From Thermodesulfobacteriota bacterium (lineage in GTDB: Bacteria; Desulfobacterota; WTBG01; CAIYCZ01; CAIRTM01): a DNA stretch of 55,059 nucleotides. The notes under the pieces were generated by a model that saw only the letters and a list, made by a program, of their open reading frames with translations, was not told the origin of the DNA and searched no databases. Below are positions 44,898-52,971 of the stretch, piece after piece. The DNA is taken from positions 1 to 55,059 of the forward strand of contig JANQGV010000215.1 of the NCBI GenBank assembly GCA_028282925.1. Direction: 5' to 3'. The stretch's first letter is position 1. Each line of letters starts with the position of its first letter. Made by a program: the position numbers and the translations under genes.

Positions 44898-46487
44898 TTA
44901 TCTGTTTTTCTGTAAACTCTGCAGTTCAGCAGAAGAATAGCCCAGGTAGGTCCAGAAATTGCCGTCTGAGCTGTGACAGGAGTTACACCCGGCAGTATCA
45001 TACCCCAGGGCGTTTTTACCACTTTGAACCCCGTGATTAAGCTTCAGGGGACATATCATGGGAAAGGCAAAAACCAGTCCCAACGATTTTCTAAACTCAA
45101 AATCATATGCTCCTTTTGAAAACCAACCCGAAGCATCAACCCCTTTATCGGCGGCAGTTTCAAGATCTCCGTCTACAAGGAAGTCTTTAAGAATATACGG
45201 CACGGCATTACCAAATCCGATATCAAACCACACCCGGGCCTCATAGCGCTTAAACGGTGTTATTTTAGAACCATCTCCACGTCTGTATCCCCATTTGCCG
45301 CCACGGGGACCTATGGGACACGGCCCTTCCAGTACCCCTTCCCATCCGCCGGATGTACCGTTAAACCAGCGGTACTCGGGCTCTACACCATATTCAACGC
45401 GGTCTCTAAAACCATAAAAATGCTGATTCCCGTATGGTTCAATCGGCTCGGTTAAATCCCTGAACACCAGGCCGCCGGTAGATCGTATATGGCAGGTCTG
45501 GCACGCAAGAAAATCGGCATGCCCGTCAAAGGTTGCTTTGAAGGCGTTTTCGGATGAGGCATGGGGTGCATTACCATGGCAACTGGAGCAGTTGAAATCG
45601 TCCGGAACGATATCATGGGCCCAGGATACATTATGATGTCCGTATTTGACCTTATGCTCACCTGCATAATGGCAATCGGCACACGTTATTCCGGCGGCGG
45701 CATGGACATCACCGTCAATGGTGGCTGTTGCCATGGTGCCGTCACCGGTGTCATAATTCAGTTCATACGACTCGGCCACAAAATCGGTGCCGTATTTAAA
45801 AGCTTTGCTGAGGGTCCCGTATGGGCTGAAAACCTTACCACCGGTGTTAATGTGGCAACGTTTGCAGGCCTCGGTCGTTACTTTGTCTCCAACAGTCTGT
45901 GCATCCTCAAGAGTCGCCATGCTCCAGTAGGAAGTGCCGTTTGCATCTGTTTTAACCGTACGCAGTCCGTCTGGGCCGCCTCCGTCATAGGTTATACCGT
46001 GACACAGCACACAATCGATCTGCTGTTTGACTTGGGTGGTAATTGCTGCGGGCTCCCCCTGAGCATTCACCGGTATAGCATCGGGCCCTGCCCCGATATG
46101 GCAACTGCCGCATCCCGCATCTTTTATGTATTCCGTGTCGAAAATACTGGTCCACCGACCTGCCCAGTTGGCCCCAACGAGGCCGCCGGGAAGTCCTCAG
46201 TAGCGGTTTCCTTTACCGTGCATTCCTGTTACCGGCTGGTTGGTAAACATGTCATACACGTCCTGTACCTGTCCCAGCATTTTGTAGTGAATGGAGCCTG
46301 TTATCTCGTCTACAGCATCAGAATGACAGGGTAAACAGGTCTTTGATCCTTCATATGACGTTAGCAGGTCTGTATGGTCTGTTGCAGCATTTGCTGAACG
46401 AATACTCAGTAACATACCGATAAATAATGATAAATACAGGAATATTTTCAGATGTTCACTGTAGTACGATATGTTTTGTCTCTGCAT
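44898..46487 (-). CDS. Octaheme c-type cytochrome with in-frame TGA (putative selenocysteine at residue 97)
   Basis: 529 residues if the TGA at 46197-46199 is read as Sec. The ATG at 46487 has GGGGAGGG 6 nt upstream and starts a signal peptide (IFLYLSLFIGMLLSIRSANA). The frame before the TGA has one heme site (CLPCH near 51). The same frame after it has seven more (CGSCH, CVLCH, CKRCH, CADCH, CSSCH, CQTCH, CNSCH). The sequence around the TGA reads KGNRY-U-GLPGG. A 6-bp hairpin GGCCTC-GTT-GGGGCC starts 12 nt after the TGA, like a bacterial SECIS. The downstream part has no signal peptide or ribosome site of its own. If the TGA were a true stop, the cytochrome would be lost. Likely periplasmic redox enzyme. 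Confidence 0.82.
46170..46196 (-). other. Putative SECIS element of the octaheme cytochrome
   Basis: On the minus strand, after the TGA, come 12 nt, then GGCCTC (46184-46179), loop GTT (46178-46176) and GGGGCC (46175-46170), giving six pairs with one G-U. The apical G-U and its distance of 18 nt from the UGA match known bacterial SECIS hairpins bound by SelB. CCC and GGG further out may extend the stem. Confidence 0.7.
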
Positions 46488-46626
46488 ATAGTCCCTCCCC
46501 TATTGAAATTTTTTATTAAACAATCATCAAGGGTATCTATTTTAATTAGTAACACAGAAGCACGAATGTTCAACAAGTATTAATAATTATTTCACACAAA
46601 ACATATTGTTTTTTGTCATAAACGAA

Positions 46627-46657
46627 GAAAACCGGCATGTCGTACACACCGGTTTTC
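46627..46657 (-). terminator. Terminator after the double-rhodanese gene
   Basis: GAAAACCGG/CCGGTTTTC is a perfect 9-bp stem with a 13-nt loop, with a T-rich downstream side. It lies about 33 bp past the rhodanese stop codon. Confidence 0.8.
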
Positions 46658-46689
46658 ATTACTAGCTGGTATTTCAGAGCTGTTCAGTA

Positions 46690-47670
46690 CTACTCCAGAA
46701 TGCTTGTATAATCATCAACTGGAGCACTGTATTTGCTTTTCGTCATGGAATTGTAAGCAAATCCGTTTACACCGAAGAGCAGGCTTTTGGCGTCATATCC
46801 CAGCAGGCGCAGGTACGCAACAACCTGAGCAGAGGTCTGGCCGGTGTAACAGTAGATAACGACCGTTTCGTCGGTGGGAAGCAGGTTCAGGCTTTCATCG
46901 CTCTTGAGGGATGATTTAGGCGTAAACTGATATGCGCCGGGAATATGGCCCGGGTCTGCATATTCTTCAGCCGGCCAGTAGTTGACGATGAAATAGTCGC
47001 CGGTGCTTGAATAAACAGATGCGGCATCAATGGACCAGCCGTTGGCTGCTTCATCGAGGTTTGCTTTCACAATACCGGCAATGGTGGTCTCACCGGTTGC
47101 GGGGTCGGGAAATTCGTTTTCAGTATCGGTGGATGCCGGTGTCGTGTCCAGGGTGAATTCATCCTCTTCAATGGCACTTGCCCATTTATTTGATTTGGGA
47201 ACAATGTTTGTATCGGTTGTGATCGAGCACATGCCGAACTTCAGATTACGGGCTTCAAGGCCTTCATAGGCCGGGTCCTGCCCTACCAGGTTCATAACCG
47301 CCGTTGCAAAACTGGCATTCTGACCGGTGTAGCATACATTGACGATCAACTGGTCGGTGGGCAGCGTGTCGATATTGTCGTCCAGGTCCGTCAGTGCCAT
47401 ATTGATTGCACCCTTAATATGAGCAGCGGCATAATCCTCTGCCGACCGGAAGTCGATGATATAGGGAGGATCATCGCTGTTGATAAGCACCAGCAGGTCT
47501 GCAATGGTAATGTTAGGGCTTGCAGATGTGTCCGGTGTTGTGTATGCGGTGAAATACGTATCGCCTGCAGCGCTCAGTACGGTAAATTCATTTACCGGCT
47601 CTTCGCAGGCAAACAGAAATGCCGTGGCTGCAACGGCTACAAACAGTGAAACTATTTTTTTTGCAAACAT
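46690..47670 (-). CDS. Lipoprotein with two rhodanese domains
   Basis: 326 residues from the ATG at 47670, which has AAGGAGAG at ideal spacing; a longer frame to 47727 lacks this. The lipoprotein signal ends FLFAC with the lipidated Cys near 22. Two rhodanese domains follow, each with an active-site loop: VNVCYTGQNAS (about 114) and VIYCYTGQTSAQ (about 271). Both Cys are kept, so both domains may carry persulfide or selenopersulfide. Rhodanese lipoproteins beside multiheme cytochromes occur in Geobacter outer-membrane electron conduits. Its place between two putative selenocytochromes suggests a sulfur or selenium transfer role in the envelope. Confidence 0.92.
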   Translation of the reverse strand: MFAKKIVSLFVAVAATAFLFACEEPVNEFTVLSAAGDTYFTAYTTPDTSASPNITIADLLVLINSDDPPYIIDFRSAEDYAAAHIKGAINMALTDLDDNIDTLPTDQLIVNVCYTGQNASFATAVMNLVGQDPAYEGLEARNLKFGMCSITTDTNIVPKSNKWASAIEEDEFTLDTTPASTDTENEFPDPATGETTIAGIVKANLDEAANGWSIDAASVYSSTGDYFIVNYWPAEEYADPGHIPGAYQFTPKSSLKSDESLNLLPTDETVVIYCYTGQTSAQVVAYLRLLGYDAKSLLFGVNGFAYNSMTKSKYSAPVDDYTSILE

Positions 47671-47845
47671 GGTTCTCTCCTTTTTAGGTTCCTGTTTTTT
47701 TCTCGGGTTATAGTGTATCAAGTGCACTGTTCTTGATTACAGCGCTTGCGGGGTTGGTACACGGCGCTCCCCTCGTTGTTTTGAGTACACGACCGCTTAA
47801 TGCACGTTCCGTCTCCCACCTCCTTTCATTACAAAACTTTTATAT
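47671..47845 (-). other. Gap between the 11-heme and double-rhodanese genes
   Basis: 175 bp. On the minus strand it contains GAAAGGAGGTGGGAG at about 47811-47828, another near-perfect anti-SD match without a gene behind it, like the one in the cassette leaders. A tiny frame MKGGGRRNVH overlaps it. I see no terminator hairpin for the upstream gene, so transcription probably continues. Confidence 0.4.
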
Positions 47846-49240
47846 TTATTCAATAATAACTGATTTATTTGCGGCTCTCTCGCGGCTTATTGCATCGTAG
47901 CCGTATCCCGATTCGCCGTTTTCTTCCTTGTAATTAGCCTTTTCATACAGATCTATGTCGGATGACGTTAAATAGTAGTCGCTGTTATGACAATTGGTGC
48001 TGCATGAGGCTCCTTCATCAACCTGGGTCTGGGGTGTCCAGCGCTGGATATTGTGCGGAAACGTCATCTTCCAGGTCGGTTCACTGGTCTCAAAGTTCGG
48101 TAGATCCTCCACACCCCACGGCTCGAAGGTGTTGGGTGCAATGGGTATATGGCGTACCGTTATATAGTCATAGTCGCTATAACGTGAATTTGTTTCCTTA
48201 AGATAGTTTTTACCGATTTCAAACGTCATGTATGACGAACCGGTAATACCGCCGCCTGCAACATGGCAGCCGTTACAGTTTTTATAGGGCTGTGAATGAC
48301 ACACCTGGCACGACAGGGTCACACCGGTCGTTCCCTGCCAGTGGCTGGTGTGATAGGTGTTTGCATCCTTGGTGCCGGAATGACAGTTTTCACACTTTGG
48401 TGCGCTGTTATTGTTTTCATCAAAGCGGTATGTCAGGGTCGTGCCGTCACCGCCGTGCATTTCTTCCGCGTCGTGGCAGAACTCGCACTTTTTGGCATTG
48501 GGAACGTAATGGACATCGGCCTTGTATTCCTCATGAGCTCCGGTATATTCCTCGCCGATACGCGAACCATGACAGGCCGTGCAGTTGGTTGACAGATCAG
48601 GAGTTTTCCTGAATTCATGACCCCAGTTCAATCCGCTTCCGACTGTCACGGGGCGGATGACATGGCACTGTCCACAGGTTGCGTGGCATTTGCCGCACTC
48701 ACCTTTAAACTCCTCCAGAGCATGTTCGTAGCCCGGGTCGCGTAAATCATATCCGGCCCGAATCTTGAAGCGCTCGTAATAGCCTTCCTGGGTTGTATGG
48801 ATGCTTGTTTTGTAGTGGGCCGATTCGGTTGAATGACAGGGACTGCAGGTATATTCGGCCTCTTCGCTGGGGTATGGTATCAAATCCTCATGGGCCTCGG
48901 TTTTATCTTTGCCGTTGGGGTTGCCGTCGTGACAAAAAGTACACTCCATGGCGCCATGGGCGGTTTCCAGGAAATCTTCATCGATATACACACGTTTCCA
49001 AGGCTCCAACGGAGCCACAGATCCGCCTCAGCCCTCTCCCGTGGATTCGGTTGTCTCAATCGGGTCGGCTATCTCTTTCAACTTTTCCTTGTCCATATGA
49101 CAGCCCAGGCACCCGCCCTGGCTGTCGGCGGGTTCGCACCCCATAAGGCCGAATCCAAACAATAACGCCGCTGTTAAAAGAAGGGAGAGCCGCATATACT
49201 TTTGTTGGTGATGTACTGAAATTTTGATGTGTGTACTCAT
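47846..49240 (-). CDS. Eleven-heme lipoprotein cytochrome with in-frame TGA (putative selenocysteine)
   Basis: 464 residues if the TGA at 49028-49030 is read as Sec. Start at 49240, or at 49195 where the lipoprotein signal (MRLSLLLTAALLFGF.. to GLMGC) begins. One heme site precedes the TGA (CLGCH). After it in the same frame come CTFCH, CSPCH, CGKCH, CGQCH, CTACH, CEFCH, CENCH, CQVCH, CNGCH and a CxxxCH (CSTNCH), eleven in all. The context is TGEG-U-GGSVA. The hairpin GGCTCC-GTT-GGAGCC starts 11 nt after the TGA. Without recoding the long heme-rich part would have no export signal. Probably an outer-membrane or surface electron-transfer lipoprotein, first gene of its operon. Confidence 0.82.
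49002..49027 (-). other. Putative SECIS element of the 11-heme cytochrome
   Basis: After the TGA on the minus strand come 11 nt, then GGCTCC (49016-49011), loop GTT (49010-49008) and GGAGCC (49007-49002), six perfect pairs. The same GUU loop and nearly the same distance are found after the TGA of the octaheme gene, while the stems differ in sequence. Confidence 0.72.
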
Positions 49241-49680
49241 AGCGTTTACCTACGGAGTTTTTTATTAACAACTTAGATCATAATTCGTGCCAATGAAACA
49301 GTGCTGTTGTTATTATTGATAATAGTCTAAAATTACTTCGTATTTTATATTATACTGAATATTGTTGCATCTTTTGCGTGTGTTAACTGCATTAACGCCT
49401 CATCCGGGTTTGCATTAACAAATCTGTTTATTTATTAAACATTGATTTTGAATTAATTACCCCTTGTTAATAGAATAAAAATTAACTATAAACAAGATAT
49501 AAAAAATAATGGCGTGTTATTTCAGATAATTAAATGGTCTGTGCGGCCTTGACGGCAACCAAATGGCGCAACGATTCCGCTTTGTTAACAATGCCTGAAC
49601 TGTGTTAGCCTTGATTGCACATATCGAAGTTAACACATTAACATTTTCTTAACACAATTAACACTTTTTGGTACATTCAT
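49241..49680. promoter_or_regulatory. Divergent control region with repeated TTAAC sites
   Basis: 440 AT-rich bp between the two diverging cytochrome operons, with no gene. TTAAC occurs about ten times. Four TTAACA copies lie within 34 bp right before the regulator start (49630, 49638, 49649, 49658), and others near 49264, 49383, 49392, 49415, 49482 and 49584. This looks like a multi-site binding region for a regulator. A GG-N10-GC pair at 49554-49567 is only a weak candidate for a sigma-54 promoter. Confidence 0.45.
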
Positions 49681-51042
49681 ATGTCTATTAAGCGCATTTT
49701 CAAGAATGAATACGATCTGATCATCGATAATATGGTGGATGGGCTGTTCGTCGTAGACAAAGATCGTAAAATAACCTTCTGGAATAAGGCTGCCGAGGAC
49801 ATTCTGGGGTATAAAAAGGAAGATATTATTGGAAAAACCTGCGATATTCTCAAAAGTCCTACCTGTATGGGTTCAAAAATTGCAGATAAGTACGGACAAT
49901 GCTCACTGTTCTGCAACGAAAAGATCAGCCGCAAACAGTGTATTGTAACCGCCAAAGACGGTAAAACAAAATACCTCCTCAAAAACGCACAGCTTGTACG
50001 CGATCAGGAAAATGAAATAATCGGGGGTGTGGAGAGCATTGTGGACATTACCGACCAGATAGAAAAAGAACGCGAAATCAATTTGCTGCGCCAGAAATTA
50101 AAAGGCCGTACCTCGTTCTGCCGGATCATCGGAAACCACTACACCATGCAGAACATTTACGAGCTTATAGAGCTGGCCAAAGACAGCAATTCATCGGTTT
50201 TGATCCAGGGAGAGAGCGGCACCGGCAAGGAACTGGTGGCCCATGCCATTCATTACTCCAGCTACCGCAAAACCGACCCGTTTCTCAAGGTAAACTGCGC
50301 CGCATTATCTGAAAACCTTCTGGAAAGCGAGCTTTTCGGGCACGTGAAAGGATCCTTCACCGATGCGATACGTGACCGCAAAGGCCGTTTTGAAGATGCC
50401 AACGGCGGCACTATTTTCCTGGATGAAATAGGAGACCTGCCCCTTTCTGTTCAGGTCAAACTGTTGCGGGTCCTGCAGGAAAAAGAGTTTGAACGGGTGG
50501 GCGATAATAAACCCATAAAGGTCGATGTGCGCATTATTGCCGCAACCAACAAAGACCTGCCGTCACTTATCGCCGACGGGCAATTCAGAGAGGATTTTTT
50601 CTACCGCTTGAATGTAATACCCATATGGGTACCTCCCCTGCGGGAGCGCAAAACCGACATCCCTCTGCTTGTGGACCACTTTGTAAGTAATTTTTGTCAA
50701 GAAACCGGCAAACATATCGTATCATGCGATCAAAACACCCTGGACAAACTCCTTGAGTACAGTTGGCCCGGTAATGTCAGGGAACTTGAAAACGCTATTG
50801 AGTATTCTTTTGTTACTACGCGCGGTGATGTAATCACACTTGAAAATTTACCGCGACAAATCAGTACATTTTCCTTTACAGATACTGTAAATCATGAAAA
50901 TGTTACTGACAAAACACAGGAAAAAGAATCAATCATCAACGCACTTGAAGCAACAGGAGGCAACAAGACCAAAGCCGCCGAACTGCTCGGTTACAGCCGG
51001 GTAACGCTCTGGAAGAAAATTAAGCAGTTCGGTATTCAGTAG
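49681..51042 (+). CDS. Sigma-54-type transcriptional activator with Cys-rich PAS domain
   Basis: 453 residues. The N-terminal PAS (about 10-130) holds six Cys in CDILKSPTC, GQCSLFC and RKQC, suggesting metal, heme or redox sensing. The AAA+ domain (about 145-375) has Walker A QGESGTGKELVAHAIH near 178, Walker B GGTIFLDEIGDLPL near 242 and an R-finger region. The sigma-54 contact loop reads GSFTDA instead of the usual GAFTGA. The C-terminal Fis HTH is GNKTKAAELLGYSRVTLWKK near 427-446. It heads the plus-strand cytochrome operon and faces the selenocytochrome operon, so it probably controls both. Whether the variant loop still activates sigma-54 is unsure. Confidence 0.9.
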   Translation: MSIKRIFKNEYDLIIDNMVDGLFVVDKDRKITFWNKAAEDILGYKKEDIIGKTCDILKSPTCMGSKIADKYGQCSLFCNEKISRKQCIVTAKDGKTKYLLKNAQLVRDQENEIIGGVESIVDITDQIEKEREINLLRQKLKGRTSFCRIIGNHYTMQNIYELIELAKDSNSSVLIQGESGTGKELVAHAIHYSSYRKTDPFLKVNCAALSENLLESELFGHVKGSFTDAIRDRKGRFEDANGGTIFLDEIGDLPLSVQVKLLRVLQEKEFERVGDNKPIKVDVRIIAATNKDLPSLIADGQFREDFFYRLNVIPIWVPPLRERKTDIPLLVDHFVSNFCQETGKHIVSCDQNTLDKLLEYSWPGNVRELENAIEYSFVTTRGDVITLENLPRQISTFSFTDTVNHENVTDKTQEKESIINALEATGGNKTKAAELLGYSRVTLWKKIKQFGIQ

Positions 51043-51078
51043 TACGCAATAAAGCATACAACGTTCAAGCCGGGTGCC

Positions 51079-52176
51079 ATGAAAAACCGCGACCTTCTTA
51101 CATTCATCTGCTCATGCACATTTATACTGAGTGCTTTTTGCACTACGTCAAGCGCAACTGCCGCTGAAACGCCGATACCCTGCATCAGCATAACAGACTC
51201 GTCCGGGGCACAACAATCAACCTATGCTCCCGGCGACTCCCTGATATACACCGTTACGTTTCCTCTTGAACAACAGAGTCTTCTGCTGTTTACGGCCTCT
51301 GTTCGGTTCCCCGACAACAATGTCGACCGTACGAAACTGTATGTTTCACTATCCGAACAGGAAAAATCGGTTTGCTGGACCGGCACTGTTCCGGACGATG
51401 CAGCCGGCCGGGCTGAAGTTGTCGTTACCTCACTGATCCTGCCGGGTAAGTTTGTCATTGCCCGTAAAGACTTTGAGGTGTCCCGTTCCGGCGACGACAG
51501 AGATAATCCTTCTTTTATTTGCAGTGCCTGCCACGGCGATAACTACCGCGGTTGGAAGGAGACCCGCCATTACCCTGCCGTAGGCTGCGAGTTGTGCCAC
51601 GGTTCCGGTCAGAACCATATTACCGCACCCTCAAGTGATACCATATCAATACCCACCGGTGACATCTGCAACACATGTCACTCCGGCAACGACGGCACCG
51701 TTATTGAAGCCTCAAACGGCTTTATCAATGCTCAACAGCAACGCAACGAACTCGAGGACACCGCCCACGGCTCTGTTGCCGACTGCTGCACCTGTCACAA
51801 CCCGCATTACAGCCCGTCAAACAATAAAGCGTCGGCTATCAAGTTGACCTGCCGGCAGTGTCATCCTCAAAAGGACGTTTATTTAAATATGCAGTCCCTC
51901 GACTGCGAGGACTGTCATATGGCCCCGGCGGTCAGCAAGGGCGATTCTTCAGGCAGCGGTTTATATAAAAAAGGAGATACTCCGTCGCATCTTTTCAGGA
52001 TCAAAACAGAGGCGGCGGCTGATACATTTTTAACCCCCGACGGTACGGCCGCATCAAAGGATATTCACGGACCGTTTTTGACCGTCGACCGGGCATGTCT
52101 GCATTGTCACAATGGATTTGATGCCGGACTTCAAACCTTTGATTCCGTACAGCAGACGTCCACAATTGTTCATTAA
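51079..52176 (+). CDS. Heptaheme c-type cytochrome, exported
   Basis: 365 residues. The signal peptide ends TSSATAAE. An N-terminal strand-rich domain (about 35-145) looks Ig-like. Seven CxxCH sites follow: CSACH (near 149), CELCH, CNTCH, CCTCH, CRQCH, CEDCH and CLHCH (near 345). This matches periplasmic cytochromes of the NapC/NrfB-like multiheme kind that pass electrons from an inner-membrane quinol oxidase outward. It is followed after 27 bp by a formylglycine-enzyme-like lipoprotein and then by the CbcL-like quinol enzyme. The third gene is therefore a likely electron donor to this protein. Confidence 0.9.
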   Translation: MKNRDLLTFICSCTFILSAFCTTSSATAAETPIPCISITDSSGAQQSTYAPGDSLIYTVTFPLEQQSLLLFTASVRFPDNNVDRTKLYVSLSEQEKSVCWTGTVPDDAAGRAEVVVTSLILPGKFVIARKDFEVSRSGDDRDNPSFICSACHGDNYRGWKETRHYPAVGCELCHGSGQNHITAPSSDTISIPTGDICNTCHSGNDGTVIEASNGFINAQQQRNELEDTAHGSVADCCTCHNPHYSPSNNKASAIKLTCRQCHPQKDVYLNMQSLDCEDCHMAPAVSKGDSSGSGLYKKGDTPSHLFRIKTEAAADTFLTPDGTAASKDIHGPFLTVDRACLHCHNGFDAGLQTFDSVQQTSTIVH

Positions 52177-52203
52177 CGTAGAAACGTTTTATGGATTTTT
52201 TCG

Positions 52204-52962
52204 ATGAGTAACTACAAACTGTGCATATTGATTCTGGTTTTACTCGTTCCCGGCGGCTGTGCACTGACGCAGGTCGGCACAACCAGTGCGCCCCACCCGT
52301 CGGCACCTGAAGGCATGGTGTACATACCGGGAGGAACGTTCACTATGGGGTCGGAATCGGGCGACCCCGATGAACAGCCGGTGCACCCGGTGACCGTACG
52401 GCATTTCTTTATCGACATGCATGAGGTTACCATCGGTCAATACCATCGGTTCATGGATGCAACCAACCACCCTGCACCGGAATTCTGCAATCCCGACATC
52501 GACAACCCTCAAGACCCGGTTGTGGGAATAAGCTGGCATGACGCTGTTGCCTATGCAGCCTGGGCCGGCAAGCGGCTTCCCACCGAGGCCGAATGGGAAT
52601 ATGCCGCCCGGGGCGGCTCCGAAAAGGCGGTATATCCCTGGGGGAACAAACCCGATAGCACGAAAGCCAATTATAACTCATTCGGTATTATGCAGGTAAA
52701 GCAGTTCGCTCCCAATGGCTTCGGCGTATACGATTCGGCCGGTAATGTCTGGGAATGGTGTGCGGACTGGTATCTTGATACATATTATCTTTTCAGCCCC
52801 GGGAAGAACCCTACGGGTCCTTCGGTGGGTATGCATAAAATACTTCGCGGCGGAGCATGGTACTGTGAGAATGCCCAGGTACGCACCGCCAATCGTTACT
52901 ATTCACTGCCCGATGCAACCAGTTTTCATGTCGGGTTCAGATGTGCGAAATCAATAGATTGA
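52204..52962 (+). CDS. Formylglycine-generating-enzyme-like (SUMF1) lipoprotein
   Basis: 252 residues. The lipoprotein signal ends VPGGC with lipidated Cys near 19. The SUMF1/FGE-sulfatase domain fills about 40-250: MVYIPGGTFTMGSESGDPDE, MHEVTIGQYHRFM, RLPTEAEWEYAARGG near 128, NVWEWCADWYLDTYY near 180 and the end LRGGAWYCENAQVRT..GFRCA. True FGE oxidises a sulfatase Cys with two active-site Cys. Here the Cys in AWYCENA is present, but most relatives are structural or carbohydrate-binding. No sulfatase is nearby, so I favour a scaffold or assembly role for the cytochrome complex. Confidence 0.88.
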   Translation: MSNYKLCILILVLLVPGGCALTQVGTTSAPHPSAPEGMVYIPGGTFTMGSESGDPDEQPVHPVTVRHFFIDMHEVTIGQYHRFMDATNHPAPEFCNPDIDNPQDPVVGISWHDAVAYAAWAGKRLPTEAEWEYAARGGSEKAVYPWGNKPDSTKANYNSFGIMQVKQFAPNGFGVYDSAGNVWEWCADWYLDTYYLFSPGKNPTGPSVGMHKILRGGAWYCENAQVRTANRYYSLPDATSFHVGFRCAKSID

Positions 52963-52971
52963 TGTGAAACA

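Noticed and set aside
44898-46196. Octaheme cytochrome as two separate genes split by a real stop
   Set aside because: The downstream part has no signal peptide, SD or suitable start, yet contains seven heme sites that need export for maturation.
49551-49570. Sigma-54 promoter (GG-N10-GC at 49554-49567)
   Set aside because: Only the dinucleotides fit; the surrounding bases do not match TGGCAC-N5-TTGC well, and such a pair is expected by chance.
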